Assembly (NCBI RefSeq): GCF_001636615.1
Contig: NZ_LGEK01000028.1
Location: 1-54,162 of the forward strand
From: Mucilaginibacter sp. L294
GTDB lineage: Bacteria > Bacteroidota > Bacteroidia > Sphingobacteriales > Sphingobacteriaceae
Direction of reading: 5' to 3'
Length of the DNA stretch: 54,162 nucleotides
Position 1 is the first letter of the stretch. Every line of letters starts with the position of its first letter. The position numbers and the translations under genes are program-made. This document shows, piece by piece, positions 15,975 to 23,431 of this stretch. The notes beneath the pieces are model-generated. The model made no database searches. It saw only the letters and a list, made by a program, of their open reading frames with translations, and had not been told where the DNA came from.

Positions 15975-16679
15975 ATGCCTAAGCTGTTTTTCATCCTGCT
16001 GTTATTATTATCTGCGGTAGCAAAACCTATTGACCTGCCCGACAGCAAACGCGCGAGCGATGCCCGCATGGCTACCTGGCCCAAATTGCAAAAAGAACTA
16101 ACGGAGCAAAAATTCGACAGCAAATACCGCATATACATCCGCATCATCAAACAGCTCAACCTGATGGAAGTATGGGCAAAAAAGGGCAATACATACGCTT
16201 TATTTAAGCGCTATAACATCTGCTATTACTCGGGCGGGTTAGGCACTAAAATAAGCAGGGGCGATGGCAAAAGCCCCGAAGGGTTTTATACCATTAGCGC
16301 AAAACAGCTTAACCCGGTAAGCAGCTACCACCTGGCTATAAACATTGGCTACCCCAACAAACTCGAAACATTAAAGGGCTATACCGGCGATGCCATTATG
16401 ATACACGGCAACTGCGCATCTATTGGCTGCTACGCCATGACCAACCCTACTATTGAAGAAATATACACCCTGGTATACAAAGCGCTTGGAGCGGGCCAGC
16501 CGGGCATCAACGTTGATGTTTTCCCCTTCAGGATGACGGATGAACATATGAAGGAGTTTGAAAAATCGCCCTATATGCCCTTCTGGAAAACCATGAAACC
16601 CGGATATGATCTGTTTGAAAAGAACCACCTGCCACTGGTGGTTAGCGTGGTAAATAAGCAGTATACGTTTGGGAAGTAG
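15975..16679 (+). CDS. L,D-transpeptidase family protein (YafK-like)
   Basis: 234 residues with an N-terminal signal peptide (MPKLFFILLLLLSAVAKP). A YkuD catalytic domain follows, with H144 and C152 in MIHGNCASIGCYAMT. SRGDGKSPEGFYTI is the family substrate-loop motif. These enzymes form or cut peptidoglycan 3-3 or lipoprotein cross-links in the periplasm; the YafK/DpaA branch includes hydrolases that detach Braun's lipoprotein, so ligase against hydrolase cannot be decided. Monocistronic, flanked by two hairpin repeats of the same family. Confidence 0.88.
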   Translation: MPKLFFILLLLLSAVAKPIDLPDSKRASDARMATWPKLQKELTEQKFDSKYRIYIRIIKQLNLMEVWAKKGNTYALFKRYNICYYSGGLGTKISRGDGKSPEGFYTISAKQLNPVSSYHLAINIGYPNKLETLKGYTGDAIMIHGNCASIGCYAMTNPTIEEIYTLVYKALGAGQPGINVDVFPFRMTDEHMKEFEKSPYMPFWKTMKPGYDLFEKNHLPLVVSVVNKQYTFGK

Positions 16680-16695
16680 GTAGCTTTAAACCGCT

Positions 16696-16792
16696 TTGTC
16701 CTCCTGAGCGATAGCGAAGGATCTATTAGCGAACTGTGTAATCGCCTAAATACATGTCGGCGAATAGATGCTTCACTACGTTCAGCATGACA
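16696..16792. repeat. Second TGTCATGCTGAACG-family hairpin
   Basis: The left arm (TTGTCCTCCTGAGCGATAGC, then GAAGGATCTATT) pairs imperfectly with AATAGATGCTTCACTACGTT...ATGACAA. The loop ACATGTCGGCGAATAGATG shares sequence with the copy at 15830-15908. It lies between convergent genes. Confidence 0.8.
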
Positions 16793-16801
16793 AGGGGGAA
16801 G

Positions 16802-17692
16802 TTATTCAGCCAGCAGCACCATCCACGCCTCTTCTACCCTGCCTTCATCCAGCAAATGTTTGGCTTTTAAATGCAGCTGCAGTTCGCGGGTTTGGCTGTC
16901 GCCGATGGTGGCATCGAAGAGCTCCTTCAAATCATCGCTTTGCGCATAGGCCTCAATGGCTTCATCGGCAGGTAGTTCTTCTACATTGCCCAATTGACCA
17001 AGGTTATTCCCTGTAAGCACCTTTGAGTTACGGATGGCATAAGGAATAGCATCAACCCCTATACCGATGGTACGTACCGGCTTTGCTACTTTAAACAGGT
17101 TATCAGCCGTAACGCGGCAGTACCAGTCGCCGCCGAGGCGGCCCACCTGGTCGGTTTTGTATTGGTCAATTGCACCATCCTCTCCTAAAATATGTTCGCT
17201 GATGTGGATGATCTTTATTTCGGCTATCACCAAATTACCTGCACCAGGCGTATTACCCAGGCTGATGATCTCTTTCACCACACACTCCAGTTGTATAGGT
17301 GATTCGGCTACGCGTGGTGGTTTTACCAGTTCAGACGGCAGTTCGGTTAGTCCCGCTTTTATAAATTCGTTTACTCCGGCCGGGTATTCCACGCTGGAAA
17401 GCGACACCTGCTGCACCATATCATAATTCACAATATTGATCACGCACTCGGGCACCTGCTGCAAATTCTCAAGCGTGTGCTTAGTGGTATTATCCCTCAC
17501 CCTGCGCGATGGCGAGAACACACACACCGGCGGGTTTACGCTAAACAGGTTAAAAAAACTAAAAGGGCTTAAGTTAACATTCCCCTCCGCATCTACAGTT
17601 GAAGCCAGGCAAATAGGCCTTGGCGCTACCGCGTGGTTCAGGTATGCCTGGATCTGTAGCGGGGTAAGGTTTTTTGTTTCGAGGGATAGCAT
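16802..17692 (-). CDS. Flavin reductase-like FMN-binding protein
   Basis: 296 residues from ATG 17692. The longer frame to 17710 begins inside a repeat arm and is rejected. The split-barrel flavin-reductase domain shows in APRPICLASTVDAEGNVNLSPFSFFN and NPPVCVFSPSRR. Such proteins bind FMN and may act as oxidoreductases or hydrolase-like enzymes of aromatic catabolism. It lies downstream of the fumarylacetoacetase gene on the same strand with a 118-bp gap containing a 30-bp hairpin, suggesting membership in the tyrosine catabolic unit (inference). Confidence 0.8.
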   Translation of the reverse strand: MLSLETKNLTPLQIQAYLNHAVAPRPICLASTVDAEGNVNLSPFSFFNLFSVNPPVCVFSPSRRVRDNTTKHTLENLQQVPECVINIVNYDMVQQVSLSSVEYPAGVNEFIKAGLTELPSELVKPPRVAESPIQLECVVKEIISLGNTPGAGNLVIAEIKIIHISEHILGEDGAIDQYKTDQVGRLGGDWYCRVTADNLFKVAKPVRTIGIGVDAIPYAIRNSKVLTGNNLGQLGNVEELPADEAIEAYAQSDDLKELFDATIGDSQTRELQLHLKAKHLLDEGRVEEAWMVLLAE

Positions 17693-17704
17693 ATTTTCTC
17701 CACG

Positions 17705-17787
17705 CGTCATTGCGAGGTACGAAGCGATCTTCGAGAGGCAGGTCGACTACTTTTCTATCGAAGATCGCTTCGTACCTCGCAATGACG
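17705..17787. repeat. Perfect 30-bp inverted repeat, CGTCATTGCGAGG family
   Basis: Arms 17705-17734 and 17758-17787 are exact reverse complements around a 23-nt loop (arm begins CGTCATTGCGAGGTACGAAG). A related copy is at 46649-46734; both loops contain ACTTTTCTATCGAAG. Located between the fumarylacetoacetase and flavin-reductase genes. Confidence 0.92.
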
Positions 17788-17810
17788 GTTCTTTTATTTC
17801 TTCAATCCTT

Positions 17811-18806
17811 TTACTTCTTCAATCCTAAAATTGAAAAATCATCATTACTTTTTTTAATAATATTACCCAGCATACCAAGGCCGGTTATCTCCATTTCAAC
17901 CAGGTCGTTTGGTTGTAGCCATTGGGGCTGGTAATTGGGGTCGTTTAGTAAGCCGGTGCCGTTCAGTTCTAAAAAGCAGCCGGTGCCTACTGTGCCTGAT
18001 CCAATCACATCACCGGGCAATACATCACAGCCGTAAGCGCAGCGCTCTATGATCTCGGCGAAGGTCCAGTCCATATCGCCCATGTTGCCGCTGCTAACCT
18101 GTTTGCCGTTCACCACACATTTCATTTCCAGGTTATAAGTAACGCCGGCATGCCCTGCTTTTGGCGATATCTTGTACTGCTCCAACTCATCGGGTGTAAC
18201 CAGCCAAGGGCCAATTACGGTCGAAAAGTCCTTTCCCTTCGCGGGGCCAAGGTTAAGCAGCATTTCTTCCATTTGCAGGGTGCGGGCGCTCATATCATTC
18301 ATGATCATATAGCCGGCAATATAGCTGTCGGCTTCGGCGGCACGTATGTTGCGGCCTTTTTTATTCAGCACAACGGCCACTTCCAGTTCAAAATCAAGCT
18401 TCTGGAAATGATCGGGCATACACTCAATTTCGCCCGGGCCTTGTATAGCGTTGTGGTTAGTAAAGTAAAAAATCGGGTACTGGTCAAACTCAGCAATCAT
18501 ATCCACCTTACGGTTGCGGCGGGCAGCAGCTACATGCTGGCGAAAGGCATACCCATCGCGGCATGATGTTGGGTGCGGCACCGGTGCCGTTAACTCATAA
18601 AACAGCTCCTCTTTAGCTTCTACCTTACCACTCTTGATATCGGCGTTCACCTTTTTAGCGTGCTCCATCAACTCATCACCACCCCACAAAAATTCATTCA
18701 TGTTATCGGGTATCAGCTTATCGCACGAGTTGAGGTTATAAATATGGCCGTTTATATAGATGCCTAAATGCTCCCGGTCTTCGGTTTTGTAGGATACTAA
18801 TTTCAT
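17811..18806 (-). CDS. Fumarylacetoacetate hydrolase family protein
   Basis: 331 residues. Catalytic domain with RDGYAFRQHV, the metal-ligand pair in KLDFELEVAVVLNKKGRNI, and NDMSARTLQ. It cleaves fumarylacetoacetate to fumarate and acetoacetate, the last step of tyrosine breakdown. The assignment to the true FAH substrate rather than another FAH-fold enzyme rests on divergent placement 441 bp from hmgA and hppD. No maleylacetoacetate isomerase gene is visible in the window. Confidence 0.88.
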   Translation of the reverse strand: MKLVSYKTEDREHLGIYINGHIYNLNSCDKLIPDNMNEFLWGGDELMEHAKKVNADIKSGKVEAKEELFYELTAPVPHPTSCRDGYAFRQHVAAARRNRKVDMIAEFDQYPIFYFTNHNAIQGPGEIECMPDHFQKLDFELEVAVVLNKKGRNIRAAEADSYIAGYMIMNDMSARTLQMEEMLLNLGPAKGKDFSTVIGPWLVTPDELEQYKISPKAGHAGVTYNLEMKCVVNGKQVSSGNMGDMDWTFAEIIERCAYGCDVLPGDVIGSGTVGTGCFLELNGTGLLNDPNYQPQWLQPNDLVEMEITGLGMLGNIIKKSNDDFSILGLKK

Positions 18807-18865
18807 AAGATATAATTGGTTTATCGGAAATCAAAAGTAGTTATTTTGGTTGATTGATACTATTT

Positions 18866-18945
18866 GTAGAGACGCGATACTTCGCGTCTTGTTTAAGAAT
18901 GATAATGGTTTTGCATGTCTGAGACTCGAAGTATCGCGTCTTTAC
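18866..18945. repeat. Paired-hairpin repeat, GTAGAGACGCGATAC family
   Basis: Arms at 18866-18890 and 18921-18945 are inverted copies. Each arm also folds alone (GACGCGA / TCGCGTC around TACT), the layout of a REPIN. The second copy is at 26959-27050. Confidence 0.85.
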
Positions 18946-19037
18946 GGTTATTGTTCTCCATTCACTAACTGTTATGCTTGCATATTAAATTTATTACGCT
19001 TAATTTTGATACCAATGATGAGCATTAAAAAACAGTT

Positions 19038-19131
19038 TTACTTTTCCCTCGGGCTTACTTCCATGAGTAATTCCTCTTCTTTCAGGGATGCTGTGCTCTC
19101 AAAGATCGCGTTGGCGCAATTCTAATTTCAT
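19038..19131 (-). pseudogene. Possible frameshifted 30-residue peptide gene
   Basis: Minus-strand ATG at 19131 reads MKLELRQRD; one extra base then joins it to FESTASLKEEELLMEVSPREK and a stop at 19038. The acidic helical LKEEELLMEV resembles leader segments of Bacteroidota ribosomally made peptides (EELxxV), but no GG motif or core follows. Speculative. Confidence 0.2.
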
Positions 19132-19247
19132 TTCGTTTTTTATAAGTAATTGGCGGTATCGTATTATTTTCGATTCGCAGCCCTGCATACTGTAATTTAA
19201 ACTTTTTGAACGCTTAAAACGTTCTTAATAAACCAATTAATTAAATC

Positions 19248-20405
19248 ATGCCTGTTTACCACACTTTAGGGACTATCCCGCATAAGCGGCATACGCAATT
19301 CCGTAAGCCCGACGGCAGTTTATACGCCGAAGAACTGGTATCAACCGAAGGGTTTTCCAGTCTTTATTCACTGGTTTACCATGCTTACCCGCCTACTATT
19401 GTAAAAGAACTGGGCGAACCATATTCTGTTGAACCCAAAATAGCGCGCGAAAAACACCTTAAACATACCAGCCTGATAGGTTTTAACATAAAACCCGAAG
19501 ACGATTACCTAAAGAGCCGTAAGCCGGTGCTTGTGAATGCCGATCTGCATATCTCGCTGGCTGCCCCGCGTAAAAGCATGACCGATTATTTTTACAAGAA
19601 CAGCCAGGCCGACGAGGTGATTTTTATCCACGTAGGTTCGGGTACTTTAAAAACGGGTTTCGGTAAAATAAAATTCGAGTATGGCGATTACCTGGTTATC
19701 CCCCGTGGCACCATATACCAGCTGGAGTTTGATAATGAGGACAACCGCCTCTTCATCGTAGAAAGCTTTAGCCCTATCCGTGCGCCCAAACGTTACCGGA
19801 ACGAATATGGCCAGCTGATGGAACATTCGCCCTATTGCGAACGCGATATTAAACGCCCTACCGACCTGGAAACCATCGACCAGAAAGGCGATTTTAAGAT
19901 CCTGATCAAAAAGCAGGGGCTGATATACCCATACACTTATGGCACCCACCCGTTTGATTTTATTGGCTGGGATGGTTTTCATTACCCATGGGCATTTTCT
20001 ATTCACGATTTTGAACCGATAACGGGCCGGGTACACCAACCACCACCGGTACACCAAACTTTTGAAGGCCACAACTTTGTGATCTGCTCTTTTGTGCCCC
20101 GTAAGTTTGATTATCACCCGCTATCTATCCCTGCGCCATATAATCACAGCAATGTAGATAGTGATGAGGTTTTATACTACGTTGATGGCGATTTTATGAG
20201 CCGCAAAAGTGTGGTAAAAGGCCAGATCACCTTACACCCTGGTGGTATACCGCATGGCCCTGCGCCGGGTTCGGTCGAAAAATCAATCGGTAAAGAATTT
20301 ACAGACGAACTGGCCGTGATGATTGACCCTTTCCGCCCGCTGATGCTAACCGAAGACGCCGTAAATATTGAGGATGGCAATTATTATAAAAGCTGGGTGA
20401 TTTAA
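19248..20405 (+). CDS. hmgA: Homogentisate 1,2-dioxygenase
   Basis: 385 residues, cupin-type ring-cleaving dioxygenase turning homogentisate into maleylacetoacetate. Likely Fe(II) ligands are H300 and an acid at 306/307 in YNHSNVDSDEVLYY, and H336 in IPHGPAPG. FDYHPLSIPAPYNH and VHQPPPVHQTFEGHNFVICSF are family signatures. Shorter than the about 430-440-residue proteobacterial/human enzymes, as usual for Bacteroidota. First gene of hmgA-hppD, divergent from fah. Confidence 0.93.
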   Translation: MPVYHTLGTIPHKRHTQFRKPDGSLYAEELVSTEGFSSLYSLVYHAYPPTIVKELGEPYSVEPKIAREKHLKHTSLIGFNIKPEDDYLKSRKPVLVNADLHISLAAPRKSMTDYFYKNSQADEVIFIHVGSGTLKTGFGKIKFEYGDYLVIPRGTIYQLEFDNEDNRLFIVESFSPIRAPKRYRNEYGQLMEHSPYCERDIKRPTDLETIDQKGDFKILIKKQGLIYPYTYGTHPFDFIGWDGFHYPWAFSIHDFEPITGRVHQPPPVHQTFEGHNFVICSFVPRKFDYHPLSIPAPYNHSNVDSDEVLYYVDGDFMSRKSVVKGQITLHPGGIPHGPAPGSVEKSIGKEFTDELAVMIDPFRPLMLTEDAVNIEDGNYYKSWVI

Positions 20406-20503
20406 GAGAATCAGGACAGTAAGACGCAAGAATCAAGACATAGGATTTGGGGGCGGCAATCACTAATTCGCTAACTCACTAAATCACTAATTAAAGAAAA
20501 CAA
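20406..20503. repeat. Short imperfect repeats between hmgA and hppD
   Basis: Two tracts: a purine-rich piece (AAGACGCAAGAATCAAGACA) and a run of about 8-bp units TCACTAAT/TCGCTAAC/TCACTAAA/TCACTAAT at 20460-20492. The hppD gene follows 12 bp later. Confidence 0.6.
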
Positions 20504-21628
20504 ATGGAAACATTAACATTAGATAAAAAACCAACTACAACAGATTTTTTGCCGCTTAACGGTACCGACTATGTTGAATTTTATGTAGGTAACGCCAAGC
20601 AGGCCGCCCATTATTATAAAACCGCTTTCGGTTTTCAGGATTTGGCTTACTCAGGCCCGGAAACAGGCGTGCGCGACCGTGCATCATACGTTTTACAACA
20701 AGGTAAGATCCGCCTGGTGTTAACCACACCGCTACATTCTGACCACCCCATTGCCGAGCATATTAAAAAACATGGCGATGGCGTAAAAGTATTAGCCCTT
20801 TGGGTTGATGATGCCTACGATGCTTTTGAGCAAACTACAAAACGTGGTGCCGAGCCATACCAGCAGCCACAAACCATTACCGATGAGCATGGCGAAGTAC
20901 GTACCAGCGGTATAAAACTTTACGGCGAAACCGTTCACCTGTTCATCGAACGTAAAAACTACAGCGGGCCGTTCCTGCCGGGTTATAAAGCCCTGCAAAC
21001 CACTTACCAGCCACCTGTTGCAGGTTTGCTGTATGTAGACCATTGCGTGGGTAACGTAGGCTGGCATAAAATGGACCAGTGGGTTAACTTTTATGAAGAC
21101 ATTATGGGTTTCCGCAACATCCTAACCTTTGATGATAAGATGATCTCTACCGAGTACTCGGCCTTGATGAGCAAGGTAATGAGCAACGGCAATGGTTATG
21201 TAAAGTTCCCGATAAACGAACCTGCCGAGGGTAAAAAGAAAAGCCAGATTGAAGAATACCTGGAGTTTTATGAGGACGAAGGCGTACAGCACCTGGCATT
21301 AGCCACAGCCGATATTGTTAAAACCGTTACCGACCTGCTAAGCCGCGGCGTGGAATTTTTAACCGTACCCACTACTTATTATGACGAGCTTACCGCCCGT
21401 GTAGGTAAAATTGACGAAGACCTTGAACCATTGAAAAAACTGGGCATCCTGGTTGACCGCGACGACGAGGGTTACCTATTACAAATTTTCACCAAACCGG
21501 TGGAAGACCGCCCCACCCTTTTCTTCGAGATCATACAGCGCAAGGGTGCAAAATCATTCGGTGCGGGTAACTTTAAAGCCCTGTTTGAAGCCATTGAGCG
21601 CGAACAGGAATTAAGAGGTAATTTGTAA
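20504..21628 (+). CDS. hppD: 4-hydroxyphenylpyruvate dioxygenase
   Basis: 374 residues, two vicinal-oxygen-chelate domains. Iron ligands H180 (YVDHCVGNV), H263 (VQHLALATADI) and E342 (FFEIIQRKGA) are intact, and the C-terminal gate helix GAGNFKALFEAIEREQ is present. It converts 4-hydroxyphenylpyruvate to homogentisate, the substrate of the upstream gene. A tyrosine aminotransferase is not in the window. Confidence 0.95.
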   Translation: METLTLDKKPTTTDFLPLNGTDYVEFYVGNAKQAAHYYKTAFGFQDLAYSGPETGVRDRASYVLQQGKIRLVLTTPLHSDHPIAEHIKKHGDGVKVLALWVDDAYDAFEQTTKRGAEPYQQPQTITDEHGEVRTSGIKLYGETVHLFIERKNYSGPFLPGYKALQTTYQPPVAGLLYVDHCVGNVGWHKMDQWVNFYEDIMGFRNILTFDDKMISTEYSALMSKVMSNGNGYVKFPINEPAEGKKKSQIEEYLEFYEDEGVQHLALATADIVKTVTDLLSRGVEFLTVPTTYYDELTARVGKIDEDLEPLKKLGILVDRDDEGYLLQIFTKPVEDRPTLFFEIIQRKGAKSFGAGNFKALFEAIEREQELRGNL

Positions 21629-21774
21629 GATAAATTTGTGATATTAGAGGAGAGATTTGTGATCTCGCTTCTTAATAGCCGGGGCAAATGTCCCGGCTAT
21701 TTTGTTATATATTTAACAAAAGTATTATACCTTAGTTTAAACATTTTGGGAATACAAACGGTTTATATAAAACC

Positions 21775-22272
21775 ATGAGAACCAATTACGCCGATACTAA
21801 ATTTCAGCCGGCTGCATTTATAATCAGCCTTGCCATTACGCTGGCTATTGGTGTGGTAGCGTCTATCTTTACCCGGCCCGAAATAACAGGCTGGTACAAC
21901 ACCCTAAATAAGCCACCTTTTACGCCCCCCGACTGGCTTTTCCCCGTAGCATGGACAATTATTTACATCATGATAGCTACCGCAGCCTACATGGTTTGGA
22001 AGCTGAGGGATACATCGCCAACATACAAAACAGCTGTAATTATTTATGTGGTGCAGCTGGCGCTTAATTTTTCGTGGTCGATAGTGTTTTTTGGCCTGCA
22101 TCAAATACTGTATGCACTAATCATTATCGTTGCATTACTGGTAGCTATTATACTAAACATATCGTGGTTTAACCGGTTCCGTAAAACCGCGGCGTGGCTG
22201 TTAATACCGTACCTTTTATGGGTTTGCTATGCTACTTTGTTAAACATTAGTATTTGTGTGCTTAACAAATAA
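21775..22272 (+). CDS. TspO/MBR family protein
   Basis: 165 residues, five membrane helices. WYNTLNKPPFTPPDWLFPVAWTIIYIMIATAAY is the TspO signature (loop 1 to helix 2), and LNFSWSIVFFGLHQ matches helix 3. TspO proteins bind tetrapyrroles and sterol-like ligands and affect stress and porphyrin handling. Monocistronic or followed by the small membrane protein 37 bp downstream. Confidence 0.93.
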   Translation: MRTNYADTKFQPAAFIISLAITLAIGVVASIFTRPEITGWYNTLNKPPFTPPDWLFPVAWTIIYIMIATAAYMVWKLRDTSPTYKTAVIIYVVQLALNFSWSIVFFGLHQILYALIIIVALLVAIILNISWFNRFRKTAAWLLIPYLLWVCYATLLNISICVLNK

Positions 22273-22309
22273 GAAAAACACTATTTTTATTGCACGCTTA
22301 CGTGCCTCC

Positions 22310-22849
22310 ATGAAAAAAATATTCCTTGCCTGTTTCTGTATTTTATTTGCAACCGGCTTTGCCTTTGCAGATACCATCTCCATCAATCACTTTGTGGTAA
22401 AAGAAAACCCTTTTGCTAAAGATGAAATTGCGATTGTAGCGGTTGATACTGCCAAAAACATACAGGAAAATGTGAACGGCATTTTTACATTTAGTGTAAA
22501 TGGCTTTACCGAGCAGCTAACGTTTGATAAAGGCACCGCTTTTTACAGGCATAAGCTTGATAAATCGATGTTTGTATATGCCCGCCACGAAAATGATAAT
22601 GGCACCCACTCTATGCTGTATTATGTATACAGGCACGATAGCAAGCTAACTCCGGTAAAAATAAGCTGGATATTGCTGATATCGATACCCTTGGGCTTGA
22701 TACTGCTGGGTTACCTGTTTAAGCGCTTTATTATTATAGCGCTTATTATATTCTGCATATTCCTGTACTTTAACCACAGTAACGGCTTAAGCATCCTTAC
22801 GTTCTTCCAGAGTATTATTGATGGCTTGAAGGGGATGTTTGCACATTAG
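22310..22849 (+). CDS. Exported protein with C-terminal membrane helices, unknown function
   Basis: 179 residues from ATG 22310; the longer frame from 22256 overlaps tspO and lacks a signal peptide at its start. Signal peptide MKKIFLACFCILFATGFAFA, a periplasmic beta-rich domain of about 100 residues, then two helices (WILLISIPLGLILLGYLF and IIIALIIFCIFLYF). No family recognised. Confidence 0.7.
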   Translation: MKKIFLACFCILFATGFAFADTISINHFVVKENPFAKDEIAIVAVDTAKNIQENVNGIFTFSVNGFTEQLTFDKGTAFYRHKLDKSMFVYARHENDNGTHSMLYYVYRHDSKLTPVKISWILLISIPLGLILLGYLFKRFIIIALIIFCIFLYFNHSNGLSILTFFQSIIDGLKGMFAH

Positions 22850-22942
22850 AGAGGTAATAAATAAACCAAAATTGCATAGCATAAAGTTTAAATTAAGAGC
22901 ACCGAATCACTCAGCTCATTATTCTAATCATTTCAGAAAACT

Positions 22943-23353
22943 ATGGAAAATAAGGTATCAATAATGCCCCGTGAAACTTCTGTTAAATATTTTACGGCCT
23001 TAAGTGAACGCGATCTCGAAAAAGTTATCGTGTTGTTTGCCGATGAACTGGACTGGTTTATTCCGGGTAATAAAACAATTGCTCCATGGCTTGGTCAACG
23101 AAAAACCCGTTCAGAAGTAGAAGATTTTTTTAGACTTTTATGGCAAAAAACCGAAGCTATTTCCGGCGTTATAAATCACATGGCAACTGATGATAATGTG
23201 GTTATCATATCTGGAAGTTTCAAAACACGAATGCTTGATACCGGTAAGATTTTTGACTCCTTATTTTTTGCTGAAATTACCGTAGTTGATGGATTGATTG
23301 TTAAATATAGATTATTAGAAGATAGTTTTGGTTTGGTACAGGCTTTAATTTAA
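22943..23353 (+). CDS. Nuclear transport factor 2 family (SnoaL-like) protein
   Basis: 136 residues, one NTF2-like cone fold: YFTALSERDLEKVIVLFADELDWFIPG near the N-terminus and a C-terminal VDGLIVKYRLLEDSFGL are typical. Members range from isomerases and hydrolases to ligand binders; no specific activity can be assigned. More AT-rich than its neighbours. Confidence 0.82.
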   Translation: MENKVSIMPRETSVKYFTALSERDLEKVIVLFADELDWFIPGNKTIAPWLGQRKTRSEVEDFFRLLWQKTEAISGVINHMATDDNVVIISGSFKTRMLDTGKIFDSLFFAEITVVDGLIVKYRLLEDSFGLVQALI

Positions 23354-23431
23354 TTTTAGGCGGATAATCAAAACATGCAACTTGTTGGCTACAACATCAG
23401 CAAGGGTAGCAATAGATTTTATCTTTCAGAC

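Larger units (their letters stand above)
18807..19247. other. 441-bp divergent region between fah and hmgA
   Basis: Contains both promoters (no clear boxes seen), a paired-hairpin repeat at 18866-18945 and a possible broken small peptide gene on the minus strand at 19038-19131. A forward open frame across it starts at the repeat and does not look coding. Confidence 0.6.

Noticed and set aside
18850..19125. Forward open frame of 91 codons between fah and hmgA
   Set aside because: It begins next to a paired-hairpin repeat, has an odd composition and no ribosome-binding site; it looks like chance.
19010..19247. Riboswitch upstream of hmgA
   Set aside because: No conserved riboswitch core could be folded by eye; only a repeat and a possible broken peptide gene were found.
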